A DNA stretch of 64,000 nt from Viola odorata (taxonomy: Eukaryota > Streptophyta > Magnoliopsida > Malpighiales > Violaceae). Below are positions 32,310 to 42,694 of the stretch, in pieces. The position numbers were made by a program, and so were the translations under genes. The notes below the pieces were generated by a model. The model had not been told where the DNA came from and made no database searches. It saw only the letters and a list, made by a program, of their open reading frames with translations. The stretch is taken from positions 43,223,656 through 43,287,655 of the forward strand of contig OY829539.1 in NCBI GenBank assembly GCA_963691705.1. The letters are read 5' to 3'. The stretch's first letter is position 1. Each line of letters starts with the position of its first letter.

Positions 32310-33230
32310 GCAACTATGATGAAAGGAACGTGACTGCCAATGGATAATTCTATGACCCACCACAGGGGAGTTTTGATTCGTACTATAATTCATATACATC
32401 TCACGGTCCGCCGTAGGGAAGTTATGACCAATACTGCGATCCTTATGCATCTACTCCTAACCCCTTATGGTAGAATCAAGGAAATTTCGATTATGGAGTG
32501 CAACCCAAACCTAGCTATCAATATTTTCCGCCTTCACAACCTCCACAAGACACAGAGCCACCTCACGAACATTGGGCTACCAAAATATGGGCGACAGTAG
32601 CTGACTTGGCGAATCAATTGGACGAGCTGACTTCAACCATGCAGGAGATTAAGGAGCAGGAATGCCAAGCTGCCATTGAAGCAACCTTCACACACCTACC
32701 CGAGAAGCTTGCCTTAGATGTTGCCCCAACACTTGAACCAAAACTTTTAGCATCATGACCACGATGATGATTCATATCGGATTGAGGATCTTTTTATGCC
32801 TACGGAGGAGCTAAAATTGGAGGACCTAGGATGCTCACCTTCAGAGTCAAAACCCAACACGGAGTACAAGGTTAGTGCAGTCACATTGTTGAACAACGCA
32901 AATCTGCCAGATTTTTGCGATGAGCATCCTGCCCTAGACGCAGAATTAGAGGCAGAAGTCGTTGTTCAGCCAAATCCGCCAAATAAACTCCAGACCTATT
33001 CTGACACTTTAGTGGACCAAGGGACTGTGATTTTGGAGGCTTTTCACTACATCAAGCCGAGGGAGATTAGGAATGAGGATTTATGACAAATTGAAAAGGA
33101 GATAATTGAGGACTTGAGCTCTAAAGCCGTTATGTGTGACAAGGAGATTCTTAAACTTTTTGATTATATTGATCCTTTTCTTGAATCACCTTTAACTCAT
33201 AACATTTTTTTCCTCTTTGTTTTGTAGGGA
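32310..33230 (+). pseudogene. Gag-like remnant of B2
   Basis: A Tyr/Asp/Pro/Gln-rich stretch (FYDPP, SYTSHGPP, YQYFPPSQPP) with three TAG stops between 32340 and 32475 leads into a helical segment (WATVADLANQLDELTSTMQ) and stops at 32756. A second frame (32796-33086) continues with acidic sequence, and a third runs to about 33228. The order resembles the low-complexity gag end of Athila-like elements, but no zinc knuckle is present. Function is unknown and it is clearly decayed. Confidence 0.5.
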
Positions 33231-34398
33231 CCCAAATTAAAATTTAAATCATATCATGGTTAGCTACAACATGCTTTGCTAGAAGACCATCCACTTCACA
33301 CTATAATTCACATCAAACTAAGAGGATGGAAAGCATTTAGTAGGATTAGGTGACAGAAGTTTGAACATCCAACGTCTTGCCCTAGACGTTAACAACGGCG
33401 GTTCGTGGGAGGCAACCCACGTTTCTTTCCTCTTTTCTCTTTATTTTATTTTTGTTTTCTTTTCGTATGCCCTTGTTTGAGTCCCTTTTCCGCATTGAGG
33501 ACAATGCGCTGCCTAAGTGTGGGGGAGGGACACTTATGTGTTTGTTTTATGTGTTTTGGGCAAAAAATTTAACTTTTCTTTTTCGAATTTTTCACTTTTA
33601 GGATTTTTAAGGATTGCACTTTTTGTAAATAAATTTCCTTGCCATGATACACACTGCCACTGTTTTAAAACCCCCTAGGAAGAACACACTTTTGAACACT
33701 TGCATATGAAATGAATCTGTCTACCACTGCATCTATGCCTGATCACGCGAGGGAAGCGCGAACAAAAGTAGCAAAATCCTAGCATCGATTCAGAAGAATC
33801 TCCCCCACTTGAGAAGAACTGCGCATCTAGCCCTAGTTGCTGTCGAGTGTTACTTCATCGACTTCTCTTTCTTTTCAGCTAAGAATCCCTTCTAAACTCT
33901 AAGTTGGTTTTCTCCATTCTCCTTTCATGTTTCTTTCTTCTTCTTTTCTTTTCTTCTCTTCTTTTTTTTTCTTTCCTTCTTCGATTCATATACACATTCC
34001 CTATCCCTTTTCGCAAAGTCTTTTGGATTGATAAATTGCCCATGCATGTGTACTACTCACTCAGGTTGACATTGTGAACTTGACTCTATGTTGCGCTATC
34101 TGCATTTTCTTGAGTGATTAAACACTTAGCCCTGTTTGTGAGTGTGAGCGCAAACACCTTATCTTGTGAGGATTGCTGGTGGATGAGCTTAGTGTGGAAA
34201 AGTCTCTCCTTTCGGGTTGTTATCCTTCTGGTTTGATGCAGATGCATGTCTAGAGAGAGTTGTGTAATGTTAAGGCATATTTGTGGTAATTGATTGTCTT
34301 TGTTAGTAGGCAAGAGGCCAACTGTTTGTGTTCTGACTAGGGGAGGTTTTCATTTTGATAAATGCTCGAGGGCGAGCATTAGGCAGTGTGGGGGTATT

Positions 34399-36464
34399 TG
34401 ATATAATGTATTTTCTGCACATTTTCCCTTCCTTTCCTAGCCCTTTTCGAATCTTGATGCTACTGATTTGCTTCTATTTCTTTACTTTTAGCAGACTTGG
34501 GCTTTATGAGAGAAAGATACATTACCTGCTGGGTTTTGACGGATGTTGAACGTCTAGGCCTAGGAGCGAATCGTCTAGGCCTAGCTGTCGAGCGCTGCAG
34601 GTAGGGATGGCAATTGGGCTGGTATGGGCGGGTATGGGTATGTTAAAGCGGGTATGGGTGGGTATGGGTAAATATCCAACTCATATCTGCAACTAAATAT
34701 CCATTATTATCCATACCCAATATGCCCAATACCCAATTGGGTATGGAATGGATATCCAATTACACTTACTTATTTATTATTTAACTTAATAAAATTATTT
34801 CACCAAATTTTTATTTTTTTATAATTAAGTAAAAATTTACTATAATTTTATTTTATTTATATTATTTTTTTACAGCATCATATTCCGTAAAACCCATTTA
34901 TAAAAAAATTAAGAAAAATATGAAAAGTGGATGTCTAATTACTTATCTTGAGATAAAGATTATGTTTTTATAATTTTTAATTTATTTTGTTCAAAATATT
35001 AAGTAAGAATATTGAGTTTTTATTACGATAGAAAAATTAAAAAGATGAGAGAGGAAAGAGGAGAGAGACAAAACTAAGGAAAAAAAAATTCAGAGAAGTT
35101 GAAAAAAATGCGGGTATTTTGCGGGTATTGTGCGGGTACCATACCCAATTTTACCCGCAATTATAAATGCGGGTATTATCCATACCCAAACCATACCCGC
35201 AATTACCCGCTTGAGTGGGTAATTGCGGGTATGGTTATGGGCGGACATGCGGGTATGGGTACCCATTGCCATCCCTAGCTGCAGGTGCTTACAACTCCGA
35301 TACAACAAAAGAATATTTCAGAATATAATCTCCAACGGATTTCAATCCCATTCCCCATGGTTTTCTATTCCAGTAAGGATTTTATTTACATCTTTTGTAA
35401 TTCTATTAGGAGTAGAATTCCTTTTTTTATATTTTCCACTTTTGGAACTTCCTATTTTGTAGCCTATATATATGGCTTCTAGGTTTAGGGTTAAGGACGA
35501 TTTTTATTATCATTCTTCTTGGAGTTTTATCACCACAGCCGCCACCGCCGCTTTGTAATAAACCGGAGCTTTTCTCCGGCCGGTAACATTCAATATTATT
35601 TAGTATCTTCTTCTCTTCTTTTATGCATTCTTCCATTATTTATTTTATTTGTTTTATTGTTATGAGCTGCTAAATCTCTCCTTCTTGGTAGAGGTAATTC
35701 AATGGTTTCTTAGGATAGTTATGAGGTTAATTCGTGCTTAATAAATTTCTTGTTCGTATTTGCTCACTTGTCAAGATCTTGCCAATTTGCCTAGGGTTAA
35801 TTAGAAGTTTGATAAACTCTTAATTGAATCTAGGTGATTAAAGTCGTCCTTGTAGTAATAACTAACGTGAGGCTGCAGGGTAAAACAGACAACTAGTTCA
35901 GAGTCATCACGTCGAACTGGTCCAATCTGACTAGGGTAAGTGGTCAACTAGGGTAGTGCCTCGAACGTACTGAGTGTCTCGCCCTAGGTATGTCTATTCT
36001 CAGCTTAGTGGGTCTCTGAGTATTGCTCTCATAAACGTACCTTGGGAGATGGCAAAGTGTCAAGGTTACCTTATAAACGTACCTTGAGGTAACTTCTCGT
36101 ACGAAGAAAAGCATGGGGCTTAAACGTACCTAGCCCCTATAGCACACCTATGAGTAGGAATGGAATATATCTGCACCAGTGATTGACTATAGATGGAACC
36201 GGAGAATGGACCTCTGCTAGGATCCCTTCTTATCTGATTTTATATCATTATTTACCTATTTTATTTAGTTTAATATTGTTTAATCAACAACTCTTAAAAC
36301 CCCCCCTTATTTGCTACTGTTTTGGTTTGTTTGCTCTTGTCACACACAAAAGTCAATGTCTACGTCTAGTCCCTATTTTCGACCCTATTGCCACTATACA
36401 CAATTTATTGTGCACTTGATAGCAGGTTTTTATTATTATCTTTTACGGTTTCGACAACCGATCA
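34399..36464 (+). repeat. 3' LTR of B2 (about 1.38 kb without the hAT insertion)
   Basis: It starts TGATATAATG after the polypurine tract and ends AACCGATCA. A TATA box with downstream start region lies at 35462-35475 (CCTATATATATGGC). The hAT element at 34602-35277 plus its 8-bp duplication is inside. The flank after the LTR is ATGAC. Confidence 0.85.
34602..35277. mobile_element. Non-autonomous hAT element (676 bp) in the B2 LTR
   Basis: Terminal inverted repeats TAGGGATGGCAAT and ATTGCCATCCCTA are flanked by perfect 8-bp duplications GCTGCAGG (34594-34601 and 35278-35285), diagnostic of hAT. Both subterminal zones carry many GCGGGTATGGG words in inverse orientation, likely transposase-binding sites. 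The centre is AT-rich without coding capacity. Confidence 0.93.
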
Positions 36465-36635
36465 ATGACAGTGGTAGTTAATGGTATGACGGAGCTAAGC
36501 TAAGGAGAGATGGTGATTTGCTTGTCTAGAGCGCTTGTGCTACTCCATAATTTACTAACTTGATCGTCGGAGCTAAGCTGAGGAGAGATGGTGATTTGCT
36601 TGAGTGCGTGATCTCTTCTAGAATGATAAAAAAAT

Positions 36636-37010
36636 GGGGAAATAGTTTTTACCACCCCTGAACTATCGTCGAAAATCAAAAACCTCCCTTGAACTTCATT
36701 TTTTGAAATTCACCCCCTGGACTATTGTTTTCGGGCAAAAAACCCCTTCTGTCCATAATTAAATCAATTTTTTTTGTGAATTCTTGGATTTTTTGACAAA
36801 GTTTCTTGATTTTTAGGTTAATTACATTTTTTCGTGAATTTTTACATTTTTTATAGATTTTTTACAATTTTTTTAAAATTGTAAAAATGTGCATTGAAGG
36901 GGCTTTTTGCCCAAAAACAATAGTCCAGGGGGGCGAATTTCAAAAAATGAAATTCAGGGGAGGTTTTTGATTTTCGACGATAGTTTAGGGGTGGTAAAAA
37001 CTATTTCCCC
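36636..37010. mobile_element. Mutator-like foldback MITE (375 bp)
   Basis: Long inverted repeats: GGGGAAATAGTTTTTACCAC at the left and its complement at the right, with pairing for about 110 bp per arm. The 9-bp duplications TAAAAAAAT are perfect (36627-36635 and 37011-37019). A 9-bp TSD and long TIRs indicate Mutator-like. The AT-rich loop (about 36760-36890) has no gene. Confidence 0.88.
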
Positions 37011-37019
37011 TAAAAAAAT

Positions 37020-37976
37020 TGTATTTATACCCCCTCCTAGGAGGGAGTGGGTAACCTCCCGTTGAATATAATACTAGCTGATTTGATGGTTTGGTGATGT
37101 CAGACAGTAGGGGTGACTTTAATGGCTCAAGGTAGGTCAGGTGCATTAAATGCTGAGTAGAGGTTATCGGGTCAGAGTACAATATTTGCATTTAATGTTG
37201 ATTGATTTTTGTCGGCAACAAACTATGGGGTTAAATATTCTAATTTATTACGTTACCCGATACATGTATGTAAAATAGAGATACGACAATACCTGAGACT
37301 ACCAGTAACTCTACCATGTTTTTGATCGTCCGGTCCCCCTCACGGTTTATCGGCGCCTCATTGGATCCCATGGGTGCTTTTAAAGGAGATTATCACAAAT
37401 GTACATGTGGTATTTATTTAGATTATCAAGTAGAGTTCTGGATTGACGTGATTTAGGAGGGTTGGGACAAAAATTAAACGCTATTGTATTTGCATGTTTT
37501 TTACTTAAATCAACATTAACTAGTAAAAACAAATATGGAACCAATATTATAGAGTAAGCACCAATATTATTGTGGTCAAGTAATAAAATATTTGTCCATC
37601 TTTAATTAAGGTTTTGAGTTCGGGTTTTGTGGAGAAACGGAAGAGTTATCTCTTTTTAAGGCTCGACAATGCTCGAACGTTATTAATTTTAGTATAGAGG
37701 ATAGCGAGGGAAAAAAAGAAAAGAAAAGAAAATTAGTGTGCTATCTGGTGTGTTTGTTAATTTTCAGACCACTTTGAATCAGCGCACCGATTCATCATCT
37801 CTAACCACTCTTTGGAAAATATGATTAATGTAACCCAGATTTTTTTGGTCTTAAAAAGGAGAAGAAAAGAACTGAAAAACGAAGAAAGTGATGGAACGAG
37901 CCATGCATGCGCAAGCATGTTAGAGCTTTTATTTATTTTTATTTTTATTCATACAACAGAGAGTTGTTGTCATTTA
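37020..37976. other. Intergenic, no recognised feature
   Basis: No convincing frame or repeat. The S-protein gene 3' UTR must lie at the right end. Farther left (36492-36601), before the MITE, a 34-bp word GGAGCTAAGCTAAGGAGAGA... occurs twice, 76 bp apart. Confidence 0.5.
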
Positions 37977-38420
37977 TCAGAGCTTTTTCTTGTCCCAATT
38001 GTTCTTGAAATTCCACTGCTTCTTACTAGCATTAAGCAAATAAACCCCATCTTCTTGAGCTTTCCAGTTGCAGAAGTTACCTCCACAGCCATTATAAACA
38101 AACTCGTCTTCTGCTCTAAACGCATCAAACACCACATGATTTTCCCAATACCAGAGGTTGCAGAAGAAGAGTGTTGTCCCCAGATAATTGATTTTGAAAT
38201 CAAATTCATACACCTTGTCTGGCTCGATGGTTTGGGCGCCGAGATCGTCGTCGCTTGACTTGCAATGAGCATAAAGGATTTTGTCGTTGAGATGGTTTTG
38301 TATGCGAACATGGTATCGTCTTAAAGGCAGAGGTAGCTTCATGGAGCTCCCTACTGCAAAACTAATTGCAAGCACAAGAAACAGGAGAAAATAATGAGTT
38401 CTGCTGTGCAGCTTCTTCAT
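37977..38420 (-). CDS. Plant self-incompatibility protein S1 homologue (SPH), secreted
   Basis: Intronless frame of 147 residues. Residues 1-24 are a signal peptide (basic start, hydrophobic YFLLFLVLAISFAVGS). The mature part has the family signature: HVRIQNHL, LYAHCKSSDDDLG, a central YEFDF and FFCNLWYW. Four cysteines at 53, 87, 112 and 117 fit the two disulphides of the fold, and NAS at 130-132 is a possible N-glycosylation site. The founding member is the Papaver pistil S determinant. Most homologues in other plants are small secreted proteins of unknown role, often expressed in flowers or roots. The start is the first ATG and is followed at once by the signal peptide. It is intact and, unlike the neighbouring elements, not decayed. 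Confidence 0.93.
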   Translation of the reverse strand: MKKLHSRTHYFLLFLVLAISFAVGSSMKLPLPLRRYHVRIQNHLNDKILYAHCKSSDDDLGAQTIEPDKVYEFDFKINYLGTTLFFCNLWYWENHVVFDAFRAEDEFVYNGCGGNFCNWKAQEDGVYLLNASKKQWNFKNNWDKKKL

Positions 38421-38480
38421 TTCTTCTTTCTTTACTTTCTTTTTCCTACTTTTTCTTCTTTGTTGGAATGTTGTGTTTAA

Positions 38481-38487
38481 TTTTATA
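38481..38487 (-). promoter_or_regulatory. TATA box of the S1 homologue
   Basis: TATAAAA on the minus strand (CCTATAAAATTAA context), 61-67 bp upstream of the ATG. A pyrimidine-rich leader lies between. Confidence 0.6.
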
Positions 38488-38499
38488 GGCTAATCCTGC

Positions 38500-39053
38500 T
38501 ACCACTTGGCATTCTTTTGGATTCTAAACCCCAACTACTGCATGCATGCTTCCTACGTGTCTCCAAAATTTTGACCAATTTAGATGACCAACAAACCCAA
38601 ATGCCGGGTGAGAAAGCTCTTCCCATCTGCTTTCCTATTTTTTGTTTGTGATTTTTTTTTTCCTGTCCCAAATTTTCTTTCAACTGAAAATACTTCCCTT
38701 TGAATACTATTAGGTATCCAAAAGGTAGTGATTGAGAATTTATTTTGGTTATATTTGCTATCTTATCTTTTTATACTAATATTGTTGTTTTAAGCCTCAA
38801 TTCCTTCATTCTTGTAGATATGAGCTTTGCGAATGGTTTTGAGAAAAAAAAGCTAAAAGTGTCGTATTTTAACAAAGATTACTCGAGTTCGGAGCAAGAG
38901 GCATTTCTACACCAAGAATGCAGTATTTCAAACAGAAAAGGACTCTTGAGACAAACTTCAAGAAATAGACCAAGAATATTTTCCAGACCAAGATTAGTTT
39001 CAAAACATGTTCAGTTGAGAGCCTAGAAAGTAGCAGGCTGGACTTTAATTAGG
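38500..39053. other. Intergenic upstream of the S1 homologue
   Basis: No recognised gene. The part from about 38820 may belong to the LTR-like sequence interrupted by the hAT element (see 40255-41140). Confidence 0.4.
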
Positions 39054-39061
39054 CTCAGGAT

Positions 39062-40178
39062 TAAGGATGACAATGGGACGGGTGTGGTGTAGGTAAGCAC
39101 TATCCATACCCGCACCCGCAAATTTGCAGGTAATCCATACCCGCATCCACATCCATACGGTGTCGGTAAAAGAAGAGTAATTGTACCCACGGGTTACCTA
39201 CAAGTACCTGCAAATTTGGTTGAATTTCAATCAAATTAATAGATACAAAAAATCAACCTAATTTAATGACAATACCACACAGTAATACGATACACTAATC
39301 CAACATAATAATCCATAAAATAAGATAAATAATGGATAATAATCCAACAAAGAAATAATAATTCATAAGAAAATAATATTTAATAAAGGGTATGTTTTCT
39401 TTGCCTGCGAAAGGCTACAACATAGAGGTAGAAAATACTGTGAATCTAGGAAAACATAATGTTAAATGATGACATAACGCATGATAGTTCTCTCTGTTCA
39501 GCCCATTAAGATTGATTTTCAGATTCTCAAAGAACACAATTTACCAATCCATAGAAATAACAACAATTTAAAGTTTGCAACTAAGCAACAAAATTCTATA
39601 CCTGTAAATATTTAGAATCAATATTAAACTAGGGAAAATTGATTGTTAGAAAAAGGGTATGGTTTCCTTGCCTGCTAAAGGCTACAACACAGAGGAGACG
39701 GTAGTGGATAGTGGGTCGGCACTCGAAAGGCTACCACATAGAGGTATCGTCGTGGCGATGAGGAGACGGCGGTGGTTGTTGATGGACAGTCGCGATTTGT
39801 AGAGAAAAGGAGAATGAGTTTTTTTTAGAAAAGTGGGAGAAGTGGAGAATGAGTAATAGTCTAATAGAGATAGGCAGTGGCTTGGTTTAGAAATTAAAGT
39901 ATTACATATTGTTGTATTACTGTATTACTAATACATAATTACAAGTGTTTCCTTTCTTTTATTTTTTTTATATATTAAAATATATTTAATTAATTATATA
40001 TTAAAATATATTATATATATTGCGGGTATTGGAGCGGGTAAGCACTATCCATACTCATATCCATACTCACAGTTTGCGAGTGTGGGTATATCCATACCCG
40101 CAAAATACCCACAATGTGCGGGTAATACACACCCACAATTGCGGGTATCCATATCCGCGGGCGGTATTGTCATCCCTA
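39062..40178. mobile_element. Non-autonomous hAT element (1117 bp)
   Basis: Ends TAAGGATGACAATGG and ATTGTCATCCCTA are inverted repeats, flanked by perfect 8-bp duplications CTCAGGAT (39054-39061 and 40179-40186). Subterminal CCATACCCGCA words recur in both zones, as in the 34602 element, so the two are one family. Internally, a GCCTGCGAAAGGCTACAACA block occurs twice and partly a third time (39394-39740). No transposase frame. Confidence 0.92.
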
Positions 40179-40254
40179 CTCAGGATATGAAATTGGGAAG
40201 GAAGCAGATGGCGCCTTCAGATATGTTTAAATTTAAATAGGATTTGATTTGGTG

Positions 40255-41140
40255 CAGTTGTAATCCTTTTTTGGATAAGATACAATTTATTTAGGTTTTA
40301 AATTTAAGATTTGGAACATTGGTGTAAAAAAGACTATTTAATCTTTCCTTGAATTATCAACAACGAGATTTTTTTCTCTGATTTTAATTCTAGTTTAATT
40401 TTACTTTTCAACTTCATCTTTTTCCTTATTTCAAGGATTCTTTCTTATTCAATTTAATTTATCCTTTTTAATTATTATTATGTCTAGTTAAATTATTTTA
40501 ACTCTTGGTAAAGACTAAAGGTGATAATTGTATTTATTTGTGAGGTCTAATTATATTTCATATTTTTTGCATTGCATTTATAAATTCTCCAATTAATAAT
40601 TAGCATCATTTATTTCATATTTAAATATGCGCAGTTTAGATATTAAAACTAAATTGATCTTAGTCATTTCTTGAAAGTCTTTAATAAGTAACAAAGAAGA
40701 CTTGGAGAATAAAGTAGACATTTCGACCAAATGATGATTCTAGAAAGTGTGAATGATTTAATTAAAGCTTCGCTTGACAACCGATGATTCTTAATTAGGG
40801 AAGCCTAGGTCAAAGTTTGCGTCTAGGCAGAGTAAGTAAATTGGTTCTAAATACAACTATGCAATTAAGAAATGAACATTCTTGCACCAATGATCGAATG
40901 ATGTAACACATACCCTTGTTAGAGTCTTTACTAGGAGTTTTCCTTCCATTATTGTTTTACCATTCTTTAAATTCTTTGTTTTGATATTTCTTAATTATAG
41001 TTCTAAACACAATCCCCCCCTTGCTTTAATGCAATTTTGATCACAAGGAATTATTTAATCACACCATTTTCCCTAAGAACAAACTCTTTAGAATTTCACA
41101 TTTATTTTTTACGGATTTGGCACTCATTAAGTGGTGACTC
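40255..41140 (+). other. LTR-like sequence distantly related to B1/B2
   Basis: The order of words follows the B1/B2 LTR: an AT-rich leader, GTCTAGGCAGAGTAAGT, TTCTTGCACCAATGATCGA (compare ATCTGCACCAGTGATTGA in B2), GAGTCTTTACTAGGAG and a C-run at about 41016-41022. No terminus or PBS can be fixed. The sequence left of the hAT insertion may be its beginning. Probably an old LTR or solo LTR. Confidence 0.4.
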
Positions 41141-41258
41141 TCCAACGTTGATTTTTTTCTATTTTTAAGATCCGAACTCTAAACTTTGATTAAGGATGAA
41201 TTTTTATTGTGATATTGGAAAACTAAGAACTAAAACTGTTTTATACATTTTTTATAAT

Positions 41259-41261
<3 letters not shown>

Positions 41262-41306
<45 letters not shown>
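41262..41306. repeat. (AT)n microsatellite, about 22 units
   Basis: An uninterrupted alternating A/T run. Confidence 0.97.
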
Positions 41307-41309
<3 letters not shown>

Positions 41310-41549
41310 AAAAGTGGTTGTTCCATGCTTGAAAAACAAATAGAGAATGACATGAAGTCAAAATAATTCCAATCTTCTTCATGGACATGAAATATCAGTG
41401 TGATTTTACTTGAAAGTACATCCAAGAAACAGGAAAATATATGCTACTAGTGACCTTAGAGAATGAATGTAATTTACATTTATACATATAGTCTTAACTT
41501 ATATTTTTGGGGTCTAAAGCTAGATTGGGGCAAAGGGTTGTGAATTCTG

Positions 41550-41858
41550 ATGCTAGAAACAGATTCTAAAGTGAGCATTTGGGTGAATAAGGGAGGCGCG
41601 AATCGTGCTGATAGTATGTAAGGCATTGTTTTCCACATCAAAGAGCTCCTTGGAAGACAATGGGAGGTGAGAATTCAACATTGCTTCATAGAGGCTAAAG
41701 CCACTGTGGATCTTTTAGCTAATGAGGGTTCATCTCATTCAGAGATTGAGAGTGCTCTTGATTTTTTGAGAGAGAATTTTGTTTTAGAATTGAACTGTAT
41801 GTTTAAAGCAATATTTTATTACCGTAGCTTACTTCTTCTTTTTTATTTACAGAGGTGA
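41550..41858 (+). pseudogene. LINE-type RNase H relic
   Basis: The frame reads MLETDSKVSIWVNKGG, a stop at 41619 (TAA), then HIKELLGRQWEVRIQHCFIE and DLLANEGSSH. This is the end of a plant RNase H domain of the RVT_3 type: the E-D pair and the AD-LAN-like box, here VDLLANEG. Such domains end plant LINE ORF2 and also occur in short stand-alone genes. The stop and missing N-terminus make it a relic. Confidence 0.6.
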
Positions 41859-41869
41859 AATTCAAACTT

Positions 41870-42233
41870 GAATCTGAGTTCCCACTAATAATGTAGCTTA
41901 ATTCTAGACTTTGACATTTGTTAACAAAAAAATAGAACTTATATATGTCGTGTTTGTGTACTATAATTTTTAATTTATCTGCGTCTCCGTATCCATATCC
42001 AAGGAAATAAAATATTTATTTTATCCTCTAATGGACATATGAAAGAAGTTTTTTTCCATATTAAGAAATTAAGATAAGAATTATGAGGAATGTTTTTTCC
42101 GTAGTAAGAAACTGAAAATTTTAATAAGAGAAAAAGTATATTATTCTAAATTGTAATAGCTATGTCATCAATTAACAATATGTATAAACTAAGATCATTA
42201 ACTATTAATATTACAACACATACTAATAATATT
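41870..42233. other. Intergenic AT-rich sequence
   Basis: No recognised feature. The five bases before the Tat2 LTR are ACTAT, the presumed left TSD, but the partner lies outside the window. Confidence 0.5.
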
Positions 42234-42694
42234 ACTATTGATAATAATTTGTCTTCTGCCGAAGGATGTATGGCGGAGCAGCTCTTCTCAGATCAGTGTA
42301 CGCGACGGTCCACAGTACCTGCAATGCGCCGGAGGGGGTCTCCGGCGGAAACACTCCGATGCTTAAGTCAGTAGGTGTACTGAAATTGGCAGAGTTTTGG
42401 CCAGTCAAGTCCGCTTACCTGCCTCCTTTGTGGGGGAGGTATTTATAGAAGAAAGGGGGCGTTCCCGCTCGAGTAAATGGGTACGGAGCTATCGCTCGCG
42501 TTAGGGTCTGTGGTTCGCCCCTATCATGATACGCTACCTTGGCGGTAGGTGCGTAGGTAGATATTGCCACGGTAGGATAATGGCCGGAGCGTTAATCCTG
42601 ACGCGTGGTTTCCTCTGGGGGTGAGATAACTCCTTGAGCCAAGCAAGAGGTCCGTGAGAGGAGCCGGTAGGGCCCCGTTAGCCTTTGTAGCGTT

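Larger units (their letters stand above)
31292..36464 (+). mobile_element. B2: Athila-like LTR element without pol
   Basis: It consists of a truncated 5' LTR, a PBS of the tRNA-Asp type used by Athila, a 2.4-kb interior with gag-like remnants only, a polypurine tract (AGTGTGGGGGTA, 34385-34396) and a complete 3' LTR. The interior also contains the word block GGGAGGCAACCCACG...CCTAAGTGTGGGGGAGGG (33408-33528), frequent in the 3' part of Athila/Tat elements. There is no protease, RT or integrase, so it depended on a partner. A hAT element later inserted in its 3' LTR. Confidence 0.78.

Noticed and set aside
37812..38258. 148-codon plus-strand frame
   Set aside because: Antisense shadow of the S1 homologue.
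38745..39026. 93-codon plus-strand frame
   Set aside because: AT-rich, no recognisable domain, and runs into the LTR-like sequence before the hAT insertion.
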